Part shown: one piece after another, positions 26,465 through 33,826 of the stretch
Layout: every line of letters begins with the position of its first letter
How positions within the stretch are numbered: position 1 is the first letter of the stretch
DNA from: Pseudomonadota bacterium
GTDB taxonomy: Bacteria; Pseudomonadota; Gammaproteobacteria; Xanthomonadales; Rhodanobacteraceae
DNA: 44,254 nt
Direction: 5' to 3'
NCBI GenBank assembly: GCA_018240465.1
Contig: JAFEFS010000021.1
Coordinates: 1 to 44,254, forward strand
Position numbers and translations under genes: made by a program
Notes under the pieces: generated by a model
Told to the model about the DNA's origin: nothing
Seen by the model: the letters and a program-made list of their open reading frames with translations, nothing else
Database searches by the model: none

Positions 26465-26599
26465 ATGAACGCACCTACCACAAAAAACCAAGAGAAACGC
26501 GGCGAAAAAATGGATGATGTATTGAAACGGATGCTTGGTACTCCGCCGCAACCGAGGGATAAAAAGCCCGAGCATCCAAAGAAGAAGGCCGCCAAATAG
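26465..26599 (+). CDS. IS passenger protein 3, 44-aa basic peptide
   Basis: The frame from ATG 26465 to TAG 26599 encodes a 44-residue, Lys-rich peptide. A central segment, EKMDDVLKRMLGTPPQP, forms a short amphipathic helix and a proline break, and the tail is strongly basic (HPKKKAAK). It starts 5 bases after the stop of passenger 2, inside the same element and before the shared terminator, which argues that it is real. Such tiny helix-PP-basic proteins recur in phage and accessory DNA. The role is unknown. Confidence 0.6.
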   Translation: MNAPTTKNQEKRGEKMDDVLKRMLGTPPQPRDKKPEHPKKKAAK

Positions 26600-26615
26600 A
26601 CGGCCTTACTTCTTT
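26585..26615. terminator. Shared hairpin between passenger operon and transposase gene
   Basis: Arms AAGGCCG (26585-26591) and CGGCCTT (26601-26607) surround a 9-base loop, followed on the plus strand by ACTTCTTTTT. The stem overlaps the last codons of the 44-aa gene. It stops the operon and may protect against readthrough in both directions. Confidence 0.75.
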
Positions 26616-27536
26616 TTATGCTTGCGGTTGCTCGCTAGGACGTCGATAGGTCAAACGCTTCCCATGCAGTTGCGTGAGAAGCTTATCTGACCGCTCCTTG
26701 TCGCTGACCTTTCGGTTATTCCAACGGTAATCGAACTCAGTGACATAGCGCTGTAGATGCTGCTCGCCGACGTGATGGAACGCGCCGATCAAACCGCGTT
26801 TGAGCAAGCTAAAGCTGGACTCGACGGTGTTGCTGTGAACATCGCCGCGAGCGTATTCACCACGGCTGTGCGCAGTAACGCCATGATCCGCGAACTCGCG
26901 ACCAACAAGCGTGTAGCCTGAGTGCTCGTCAGTCATAAGACGCGCCGACTTGCACACGTTGGATTCGAGGACTTCGCGAAGCGACTTGGCGTTGACGTTG
27001 CGGACGACGATGCTGCGTTTCTCGCCGTCACGCTCGACCAGCGAAACGACTTTCATCTTGTGCTGGTAGCCGCGAGCGTTGCGAGGCTTCTGGCCATTGT
27101 TGCCCCAATAGGTCTCATCGGCTTCGACCGTGCCGCCACCGGAGCCAAGCAAGCCGCCATTCTCGGACTTCATGGCTTCGCGGATGCGATGCGTCATGAA
27201 CCACGCGGACTTGTAAGTGACGCCGAGCATGCGGTGAATCTGATGCGAGCTAATGGCCTTCTTGCTGGCGCAAATCAGGTGCACGGCGAGAAGCCACTTG
27301 TTGAGCGGAATCTTGCTGTCTGAAAAGACAGTGCCGACGATGACGGTGAACTGCTTGCGGCAGTCCTTGCACTTCCACAGGCCGGGGCGCGTGGACTTGC
27401 CCTGTAGCTTGTAGTGGTCGCCGATGACGCCACAGTGCGGGCAGATCACGCCATCCGGCCAGCGCAGGGCTTCAAGGTATTCGCGGGCCTTGTCGGCGTC
27501 TTGGAAGTGCGGAGCTAGAAGATTTGCGGCAGACAT
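26616..27536 (-). CDS. IS1595-family transposase
   Basis: This 306-aa protein is full length for the family. The N-terminal zinc-binding region has CPHCG and CKDCRKQF; a helical region follows (KWLLAVHLICASKKAISSHQ, HRIREAM). The DDE-type catalytic domain shows VEADETYWG, LMTDEHSGY and HSNTVESSFSLLKRG (the Asn/Glu and Lys of the IS1595 active site). The reading frame is intact, so the element may still move. The start ATG 27536 has CGGAG upstream. Transcription is towards the passenger operon. Confidence 0.93.
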   Translation of the reverse strand: MSAANLLAPHFQDADKAREYLEALRWPDGVICPHCGVIGDHYKLQGKSTRPGLWKCKDCRKQFTVIVGTVFSDSKIPLNKWLLAVHLICASKKAISSHQIHRMLGVTYKSAWFMTHRIREAMKSENGGLLGSGGGTVEADETYWGNNGQKPRNARGYQHKMKVVSLVERDGEKRSIVVRNVNAKSLREVLESNVCKSARLMTDEHSGYTLVGREFADHGVTAHSRGEYARGDVHSNTVESSFSLLKRGLIGAFHHVGEQHLQRYVTEFDYRWNNRKVSDKERSDKLLTQLHGKRLTYRRPSEQPQA

Positions 27537-27550
27537 GAGAACTGCTCCGA

Positions 27551-27589
27551 AGTTGGCGCAATTCTCCCCTTTTCATGTGGGTTTGTCAA
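27551..27589 (-). promoter_or_regulatory. Candidate transposase promoter inside the right repeat
   Basis: Read on the minus strand, TTGACA (27588-27583) is followed after 17 bases by GAGAAT (27565-27560). The consensus -35 lies within the inverted repeat, mirroring the arrangement at the left end. Confidence 0.45.
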
Positions 27590-27602
27590 GTATATAATCG
27601 CC
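27569..27602 (-). repeat. Right terminal inverted repeat of the IS1595 element
   Basis: This arm is the reverse complement of the left repeat with 25 of 34 positions matching. It is followed directly by eight A residues. Confidence 0.88.
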
Positions 27603-27632
27603 AAAAAAAAGGCGGCCCGTCGCCGGGCCGCC
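27603..27632 (-). terminator. Intrinsic terminator of the 27.6-kb gene, target of the IS
   Basis: Arms 27611-27619 (GGCGGCCCG) and 27624-27632 (CGGGCCGCC) form a perfect 9-bp stem with a TCGC loop. On the minus strand it is followed by eight T (27610-27603). The T-tract is exactly the sequence next to the IS right end. Confidence 0.88.
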
Positions 27633-27646
27633 GCATCTGCGCAGCC

Positions 27647-28429
27647 CTATTTCTTCGGCGCAGAATAGGTCAGTTCCTCGTTGTAGCTGTCGATGTGCGA
27701 GGACGAATCCTTGATCGACTCGCCGAACGATTTGCGCAACGCATCCGCATCGGCCTTGCCGTAGACTCCTTCGACCATTTTCCACAGCGGCGGATTGGGC
27801 TCCGCGCCCACGTCGGCCCAGTTTTTGTTCGGCAGCAAGACAACGTAGTCCGGCGCACCGACGTCGCCGCGGCGTACTTCGAACGTGCGGAACGGGCTGG
27901 ACCAACCGCTCTTGTCCGCGGCTGCGGCAATCTTCTTCACGGCCCCCGTGAACGCCTCGTGTGCGTCGCGTCCTTCCTTCACCGTGAAAAAGATGACATC
28001 GATCAGTTGCGGCACCGCATTCTTGTCGCCGCCTTTCGGTTCGTGGCTCATGTCTGCTTGCTCGACCATGAAGGCGCTGGTTTCGCCTTTCAGATGCGCG
28101 TTGGCCTTCGTGCGCCACGTCGAATCGCAGGGCTTCATCTGCGTATGCATCGTGTCGAAATCGGCCCAGGCAACGGGGCCGGCGATGTACGAGTACTTGT
28201 AGGTGTTGCCGGTTTCATGTCCCCACGCGACCCAACTGTACTTGACACCATGTTCGCGCAGGCATTGGTTGAATGCCTTCACCGCAGCCTCGTAGGCATC
28301 CTGATCCGCTGGCGCCACCGTATCGGTGTAATCGCGATAGACATTTGCCTTGTTCGCATCCGCTGCGTGCACCCCGGTGGCAGCGAAAAGCACGAGCGCC
28401 GACACCACGCAAGTCGCATTGATCTTCAC
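27647..28429 (-). CDS. Secreted protein of unknown function
   Basis: This 260-aa protein has a signal peptide (VVSALVLFAATGVHAA). The mature part seems to hold two similar alpha/beta modules: YRDYTDTVAPADQDAYEAAV with WVAWGHETGNTYKYSYIAGP, then VIFFTVKEGRDAHEAFTGAV with PDYVVLLPNKNWADVG. This recalls a duplicated ferredoxin-like (NIPSNAP/ABM-like) barrel, tentatively. The start is GTG 28429, with a GGGAGG 6 bases upstream. It has a perfect intrinsic terminator just beyond its stop. Periplasmic; function unknown. Confidence 0.78.
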   Translation of the reverse strand: MKINATCVVSALVLFAATGVHAADANKANVYRDYTDTVAPADQDAYEAAVKAFNQCLREHGVKYSWVAWGHETGNTYKYSYIAGPVAWADFDTMHTQMKPCDSTWRTKANAHLKGETSAFMVEQADMSHEPKGGDKNAVPQLIDVIFFTVKEGRDAHEAFTGAVKKIAAAADKSGWSSPFRTFEVRRGDVGAPDYVVLLPNKNWADVGAEPNPPLWKMVEGVYGKADADALRKSFGESIKDSSSHIDSYNEELTYSAPKK

Positions 28430-28554
28430 GTGAACCTCCCAAGTTGAGTTGGCGAAAAGGATCTCCGCGCGAACGCTCGCGCGAAGTGCGCGGAGTATGC
28501 GCGCAATTGGTTGAATGTGATACACATCACGAAATTTTCCGGACCTTCCTGCCA

Positions 28555-28874
28555 TCGCCCGACGAAAGCCGCGGCCGAATCCGCAATGCTCCGGGCGTCG
28601 TCGGCATCCCAGGCAACGTCGGTGCGGACCACAGCCTTGCGATCGGCCCGGCAATCGCCGGCATCGGCCTGCCCCCCCGGCCACGGTCCCCATGCTGTCG
28701 CTGGTCATGGGCCGGCCGCTCGCACCCGCCGTCGACACGAAATCGACCGTGCTTCCGTTGCTGTCGTTGTTCGCCGCCGCAATTGTGCTGGGGAACGTGC
28801 ACATCACGATGCTGCCAGGCGGCATCCATCGGGCGATGTCCGCCGCGTACCCATTGTTGCGCTTCGTGCCATGA
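28555..28874 (+). pseudogene. Decayed 3' fragment of a ChaA-type antiporter gene
   Basis: The last 60 codons (28692-28874) read MLSLVMGRPLAPAVDTKSTV, LPLLSLF, then TMLPGGIH, AAYP and RFVP. They align along their whole length with the ChaA C-terminus of the intact gene at 22061-23152 (LSLAMGWPLALGVDTKATVL, TMLPGMVH, AAYL, SFVP). Upstream, in another frame, HSLAIGPAIAGIGLP matches LNLAIGSAIASIGLT, and ES-x3-IR-x-A matches ESVAAIRAA. The frames part at a run of seven C (28672-28678), where one more base would restore continuity. There is no start or membrane-spanning N-terminal half. Confidence 0.85.
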
Positions 28875-29009
28875 GGGGCCGAAAAGCGATGCCCTTATTC
28901 CGGAAATTTGAATTTTCTGTGGAGTCCGACCGGAACGGTGCCCCGATCCATTGCCAGGCGACACGAATACGCCGAGCATTCGGATCGTCAGCATTCCGAT
29001 GAGATTCTC

Positions 29010-29933
29010 GTGCACGATTCCTCTTTTCCCGCCTCTTCGCACCAGCGCCGCCGCCTGCTGAAAGCGGCCGGCAACGCCTTGCTCGCCGCGCCGTTGCTGC
29101 CGCTCGGCGGCTGCGGCACGACCACCCCGACGGCCGCGAAAGCTCCGCGCTGGGCCAGCGGCGGCACGGCAAAAATCGGTGGCGCGAAACGGTTCCCCGA
29201 CCCGTTCGGGGCTTTCGACCATGCGTGCACGCTGACCTGCGCGGCCACGATCGGCCCATGCCATGCGCTCTCGCCGGAGCGCCTCGATGTCAGCGACGGA
29301 TGGAACGGGTTGCCGCTGCGCCTCGCCTTGCGCTTGGTCGATGTCGACTGCCGGCCCGTGCCGGATGCGATCGTCGAGATCTGGCATACCAACTACACCG
29401 GCGGCTATTCCGGCCGGATCGCGCCGATGTGCAACAACAAGCGCGCCGACCTCGATCAGCGTTTCTTCCGCGGCTACCAGCGCAGCAACGCGCAGGGCCG
29501 TGTCGATTTCGACACCTGTTATCCCGGCTGGTATCGCGGACGCGCGGTGCACATCCACCTGCGCGTGATGACCGGCGAGTACCAAGGCGACGATGGCGCA
29601 CCGAGCAGCGTGACCACGCAATTGCTGTTCGCGGACGCCATGAACCGCGACGTGTTCACCAGCCATCCGTTGTACCGCCCCTACGGCGAGCCAGATACGA
29701 TGCTCGACCAGGACGGCGTGATCGGCGCGGAGACGGACAAATCGCCGTACCTGTTCGACACGCGCCGCATGGACGACGGCGTCCTGTTTGCCTCGAAGAC
29801 TCTCGTCCTGCGCACATCGCCAGCCGATGTCGTCTGCGAGGCGAAGGGCTTGATGCCGCCTCACGGCCCGGGCGGCCCGGGGCGGTCCCGACAGACCACC
29901 GCCGGGTTTTCCGCCGCCACTACACCGGGGTGA
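29010..29933 (+). CDS. Intradiol ring-cleavage dioxygenase-like protein with Tat signal
   Basis: This 307-aa protein begins with a twin-arginine signal (RRRLLKAAGNALLAAPLLPL) that also ends in a lipobox-like LGGC. The catalytic region matches the protocatechuate 3,4-dioxygenase-like fold: LRLVDVDCRPVPDAIVEIWH, TNYTGGYSG, RGYQRSNAQGRVDF, CYPGWYRGRAVHIHLRV (Tyr and HxH iron ligands). Extracytoplasmic members exist, with substrates mostly unknown. I set the start at GTG 29010 because it places a short basic n-region before the Tat motif; the frame is open to 28908 (TTG). It converges on the DUF1801 gene. Confidence 0.8.
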   Translation: MHDSSFPASSHQRRRLLKAAGNALLAAPLLPLGGCGTTTPTAAKAPRWASGGTAKIGGAKRFPDPFGAFDHACTLTCAATIGPCHALSPERLDVSDGWNGLPLRLALRLVDVDCRPVPDAIVEIWHTNYTGGYSGRIAPMCNNKRADLDQRFFRGYQRSNAQGRVDFDTCYPGWYRGRAVHIHLRVMTGEYQGDDGAPSSVTTQLLFADAMNRDVFTSHPLYRPYGEPDTMLDQDGVIGAETDKSPYLFDTRRMDDGVLFASKTLVLRTSPADVVCEAKGLMPPHGPGGPGRSRQTTAGFSAATTPG

Positions 29934-29957
29934 GTACGCGACCCATCCGGGGTTCGA

Positions 29958-30446
29958 TCATTGACCCGCCGCCCTCTTCACGAGCGTACTGATCTTCGCC
30001 TCCACCACAGCGGTCAACTCCTTCAACGCGTAAGAGGTCGGCCACATCGCACCGTCATCGAGCATCGCCTTGTCATTGAAGCCGAACGTGGCATAACGAT
30101 CGCCGAACTTGCCCGCGTCCTTGAAAAAGCAGACGACCTTTTCGTCCTTCGCATAGGCGGGCATGCCGTACCAGGTCTTCGGCATCAGCGCCGGTGCCGC
30201 GGCAGTGATCAAAGCGTGCAGACGCTTGGCCATGGCGCGATCGGGTTCCTTCATCCTGGCGATCGCGGTCAGTACGGCGCGCTCGCCTTCCTCGCGGTTC
30301 TTGCTCACGCGCGCTTCCGCTTTCTTCTCCTGGATGTAAGCCTTCATCGCGGCGCGTTCGTCGGCGGAGAACATTTCGGACTTCTTGCTGGTAGTAGCGG
30401 TGCTCTTTGCGGACTTGCCCGCGCTTTTCTTCGCAGTCGTGTTCAT
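29958..30446 (-). CDS. DUF1801 (YdhG/YdeI-like) protein
   Basis: This 162-aa protein has a Lys/Ser/Thr-rich tail (residues 1-24), an amphipathic helix region ([20 protein letters not shown]), and the DUF1801 core: [60 protein letters not shown]. The fold resembles iron-chaperone/YdhG proteins; function is unclear. The start ATG 30446 has GAGGAAT upstream. It lies 33 bp after a glyoxalase-like gene and is likely co-transcribed with it and the AraC regulator. Confidence 0.88.
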   Translation of the reverse strand: MNTTAKKSAGKSAKSTATTSKKSEMFSADERAAMKAYIQEKKAEARVSKNREEGERAVLTAIARMKEPDRAMAKRLHALITAAAPALMPKTWYGMPAYAKDEKVVCFFKDAGKFGDRYATFGFNDKAMLDDGAMWPTSYALKELTAVVEAKISTLVKRAAGQ

Positions 30447-30479
30447 GAAGATTCCTCGTGTCGACTCGATTGGAAAATC

Positions 30480-30890
30480 TCAGCCGCGTTCCTGCACGCG
30501 CAGCAGATTGCCGGCGGGATCGCGCACGGCACAGTCGCGCACGCCGTACGGTTGCAGGGTCGGCTCCTCGACCACTTCGGCGCCGCTCGCCTGAATGCGC
30601 TCGAACGTCGCATCGAGGTTCGGCGTGGCCAGCAGCATGATCGCGTAGGTGCCCTTGGCCATCATCTCGGCGATGGTGCGCTTCTCCTCCTCGGTTACGC
30701 CGGGGCTCGCAGCCGGCGGAAACAGCACGATCGAGGTGCTGGGCTGATCGGCCGGGCCGACCGTGATCCAGCGCATGCCGTTGTAGCCGACATCGTTGCG
30801 CACCTCGAAACCGAGCGTGTCACGGTAGAACGCCAGCGAAGCGTCCGGGTCGGTGTGCGGGAGGAAACTCGAATAAATGCTGATGCTCAT
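30480..30890 (-). CDS. VOC / glyoxalase-like protein
   Basis: This 136-aa protein has the paired beta-alpha-beta-beta-beta layout of the VOC superfamily: SSFLPHTDPDASLAFYRDTL and GFEVRNDV at the start, RWITVGP, then FERIQASGAEVVEEP and RDCAVRDPAGNLLRVQE at the end. The Glu and the acidic pattern suit a metal-binding glyoxalase or resistance protein, with no assigned substrate. It is downstream of an AraC regulator (32-bp gap) and upstream of DUF1801. This trio recurs in many bacteria. Confidence 0.88.
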   Translation of the reverse strand: MSISIYSSFLPHTDPDASLAFYRDTLGFEVRNDVGYNGMRWITVGPADQPSTSIVLFPPAASPGVTEEEKRTIAEMMAKGTYAIMLLATPNLDATFERIQASGAEVVEEPTLQPYGVRDCAVRDPAGNLLRVQERG

Positions 30891-30921
30891 GGTGGTGGTA
30901 CCCGCGGTTGGAAACGAGCCG

Positions 30922-31410
<489 letters not shown>

Positions 31411-31482
31411 GGCGCTCAAGCGTGAAAACGGGATTGTTTCGCGGTCGTCCCTGGAAGCGCCCTGCCTTCTGACGAAGGTCGT

Positions 31483-32409
31483 TCAATCCAGCAGGCGGCG
31501 AAGTGCCGCAGTGCGCGCATCCGCGGAACGGAATCCCTGCGCCAGGTCGAGATACCGGTCGCGATCGACGGTAACCAGACGCGTCGCACCGGCCGCTTCC
31601 GACCAAGCCCCTGCGAGCGACGCAAGCGCCGCTGGCGCATCGCGATGCAGCCCGAGCAACACCTTCCGCGCGGCATCGCAGGAGATGCGGCCACCGTTGC
31701 GACACACTACCGGCCCCGGCGGAATCGGCGGCGAGCGCCACAACTCGCGCAGGCTGGATGCCAATTCCGGCTCGCGAGCAAGCGCTTCTCGCCACGGCGT
31801 GTCAGCCAGCGCCGCCACGTCCACCTCGCCGGCAAGCAGTGCGGCGAGCGCACCTTCGTGACTGCCTGCGTAGTTCAGCGCGGCGTAGTCGCCACTGCCA
31901 CCGAGTGCCGCCAGATGCAGGTCCTGCACGAGCCCGCCAGACGTCGAGCCGCGCAAAGCTTGGGCCAAGCGCCAGCGCTGCGGCGTCTGCGCAAGTGTGG
32001 TGGCATCAACGGGGCCGGAGGCAACTCTTGCCAGCAATACGCCGCGGTAGCGTTCGGCGGTCCTGGGCGGTACCTCGAATACCGCGGCGGCCTGCGCGTC
32101 GCCCGCATCCAGCAAGGCAAGTCCCGCAAAGGTGTTGGTAACCGCGAGATCCGCGGCGCCGGACCGCACCGCGTCAACGAGTGCGCGGGGCGATTCGTAA
32201 AGGCGAACCACCACCCGCGCCTTCAGCCGCACGGCGAGGACATCGGCCAGCGGCTGCAACGCGGCAGCACGGTCGTATTTCGGATAAGCATAGGTTGCCA
32301 GTACAGCAATATCACGGGCGTGCGCACTCTCACCGTCGACAGCGACGCCAGTCGCAAACAGAACAAGCAGAAGCATGGCGGTGCAGTGAAGCAGATGTCG
32401 TGATCGCAT
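31483..32409 (-). CDS. PhnD-like phosphate/phosphonate-type binding protein, orphan
   Basis: This 308-aa protein has a signal peptide (AMLLLVLFATGVAVDGESA) and the type-2 periplasmic binding fold of the PhnD group: YPKYDRAAALQPLADVLAVR, LYESPRALVDAVRSGAADLA, VTNTFAGLALLD, GSTSGGLVQDLHL and AGEVDVAALADTPW. It lacks any transporter genes nearby. Proteins of this type also serve as sensory domains or as binding proteins for unknown ligands. The start ATG 32409 has CAGGAG upstream. Confidence 0.82.
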   Translation of the reverse strand: MRSRHLLHCTAMLLLVLFATGVAVDGESAHARDIAVLATYAYPKYDRAAALQPLADVLAVRLKARVVVRLYESPRALVDAVRSGAADLAVTNTFAGLALLDAGDAQAAAVFEVPPRTAERYRGVLLARVASGPVDATTLAQTPQRWRLAQALRGSTSGGLVQDLHLAALGGSGDYAALNYAGSHEGALAALLAGEVDVAALADTPWREALAREPELASSLRELWRSPPIPPGPVVCRNGGRISCDAARKVLLGLHRDAPAALASLAGAWSEAAGATRLVTVDRDRYLDLAQGFRSADARTAALRRLLD

Positions 32410-32810
32410 CGACGTCTCCTGAAACGATCTTGGGAAAAACTACCGCGATGCGGTTCTTTCAGGCGACCGCGCACCGTGGGATGTCCATTCTCCACGTGTT
32501 CCGGCTCGGTGCCCAACAGTATGCCGAGACTCGATTCGGAGCGCGCGGGCTTCGCTTCCTTCGACGCCTGAACTTCAGCAGGCGGCACCTCATTGGCGGA
32601 CCACCATAACCGTTTCCCATCGCAAAAAGCGACCCTGCCGTTCGGATCAGGCCAGTCGGCACCGCGCAGACTGGCGCGACTTGCCAGCAGCACAACGGCT
32701 AGGACCCGGCCGATGCCGGTCGGGGGCCGCAAGCAGTGCTTGCGTGCCACGCCAAGTCAATTGCCTCCGTTCTTCAGACTGCACGCAACCGCGACGGTCA
32801 GTTGCGACTG
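32410..32810. other. Gap holding a gene remnant and little else
   Basis: Apart from the minus-strand remnant annotated at 32500-32750 there is no convincing gene or RNA. The right part (32755-32810) lies beyond the stop of the ATP-grasp gene, and I see no clear terminator there. Confidence 0.4.
32500..32750 (-). pseudogene. Remnant related to the lipoprotein at 15.9 kb
   Basis: From a GTG at 32750 the frame has a signal-like stretch (VLAVVLLASRASLRG) and then ADWPDPNGRVAFCDGKRLWW and SANEVPPAEVQ. This aligns with TDWFNPNYKVTTCDERRVWW and PAGEAPPQDIP at the C-terminus of the protein encoded at 15934-16512. The reading frame continues past the end of the similarity and overlaps the PhnD-like gene out of frame, and the first 150 residues of the family are missing. 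I call it a decayed paralog; a short functional protein is possible but less likely. Confidence 0.5.
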
Positions 32811-33824
32811 TCAGCCCTTCTGCCGCAATGCCTGATTGACAACCTTGCGGATCAGGCTCGAATAGGCGATGCCGGCCTTCAGTGCCGACTGCGCGAGTTC
32901 GTCGTCCCTGGCGATGCACGGATTGGCGTTCGGCTCGATCACGTAGACGTTGCCGCCCGCAGTCACGCGCAGGTCGAAGCGCGCGTAGCTGCGCAAATTG
33001 AGCGCGCGATAGGCGCGCTTGCACACCTCATCGATGCGTTTTTGCAGTTCCGGCTCGATCGGTCTCGCATCGTGATTGCTGATGCCCCAGCGCTTGCGGT
33101 ATTTCTCGTCCCACTTGGCCTTGTAGGTGGCGATGCGCGGCTCGTCCTCGGCCATGTCGCCGAAGGTCATCTCGCGTGCAGGCAGCGTGCGCAGCGCGCG
33201 ATCGCCGATCACGCTGACGTAGAGTTCACGCCCTTCGATGTATTCCTCCGCGATCGCATCGAGGGTCATGCGCTCCTGGATCATCTTGATGCGCGCGAGA
33301 AAGCCGGCCTCGTCGTCGACGATCGAGGCCTGTGAAATGCCGCGCGAGGCTTCCTCGGTCAGCGGTTTGATGATGCACGGCAGCTTCAGCAGTTTGGGCA
33401 GCCACACCTTGTGGCCGCGGTAGAACGTGTGGAAGCGCGGCGTGCGCACGCGATGGAAACGCAGGATCTTCTTGCACAGCCCCTTGTCGTTGCACAGGAA
33501 CACCGCGCTCGAACTCGCTCCGGTAACCGGTACGTCGAGCAGTTCCATCGTCGCGATGACGTTCTTGTCCCAATGCGTGGCGTTGTTGTAGGTCTCGCAC
33601 AGATTGAAGATCACCTCGGGCTTGAAGTCGCGCACCGCGTCGAGCAGTGGCCGCACGTCGTCGAACAGGCTCAGACGCCGCACCTCGTAACCGGATTCGA
33701 GCAGCGCCTGATACACGTCGTTCTCGGTATAGCTGCCGTCGGGGTCGGCGAATTCGGCGGCAAAGTCGTAGTCCGGCGGCACCGAATACGGCAGATCGAA
33801 CACCATCAGTACGCGCGTGGCCAT
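32811..33824 (-). CDS. ATP-grasp ligase (D-Ala-D-Ala ligase-like)
   Basis: This 337-aa protein has the ATP-grasp order. The N-terminal domain has LMVFDLPYSVPPDYDF. The central segment VIFNLCETYNN and VPVTGASSSAVFLCNDKG resembles D-alanine-D-alanine ligase. The grasp lobes contain LPCIIKPLTEEASRGISQAS, AEEYIEGRELYVSVIG and YARFDLRVTAGGNVYVIEPN, which ends in the Mg-binding N-A-N pattern. It should form an amide bond using ATP. It is not a standard ddl gene in length or context: it follows the zinc metallopeptidase gene by 2 bp, indicating a coupled pair. Confidence 0.85.
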   Translation of the reverse strand: MATRVLMVFDLPYSVPPDYDFAAEFADPDGSYTENDVYQALLESGYEVRRLSLFDDVRPLLDAVRDFKPEVIFNLCETYNNATHWDKNVIATMELLDVPVTGASSSAVFLCNDKGLCKKILRFHRVRTPRFHTFYRGHKVWLPKLLKLPCIIKPLTEEASRGISQASIVDDEAGFLARIKMIQERMTLDAIAEEYIEGRELYVSVIGDRALRTLPAREMTFGDMAEDEPRIATYKAKWDEKYRKRWGISNHDARPIEPELQKRIDEVCKRAYRALNLRSYARFDLRVTAGGNVYVIEPNANPCIARDDELAQSALKAGIAYSSLIRKVVNQALRQKG

Positions 33825-33826
33825 GC

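Larger units (their letters stand above)
25163..27602. mobile_element. IS1595-family element with three passenger genes
   Basis: The ends are imperfect 34-bp inverted repeats. The left begins GGCTGTTATATAC (25163) and the right, read from 27602 on the other strand, begins GGCGATTATATAC; both then share ACCCACATGA. I count 25 matches of 34. A-runs flank both ends (nine at 25154-25162, eight at 27603-27610), compatible with the 8-bp duplication made by IS1595 elements. The interior is visibly richer in AT than its surroundings. It holds an intact IS1595 transposase on the minus strand and a three-gene operon on the plus strand, converging on a shared hairpin. IS1595 members with passenger genes are known. 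The cargo here is unusual. Confidence 0.88.
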
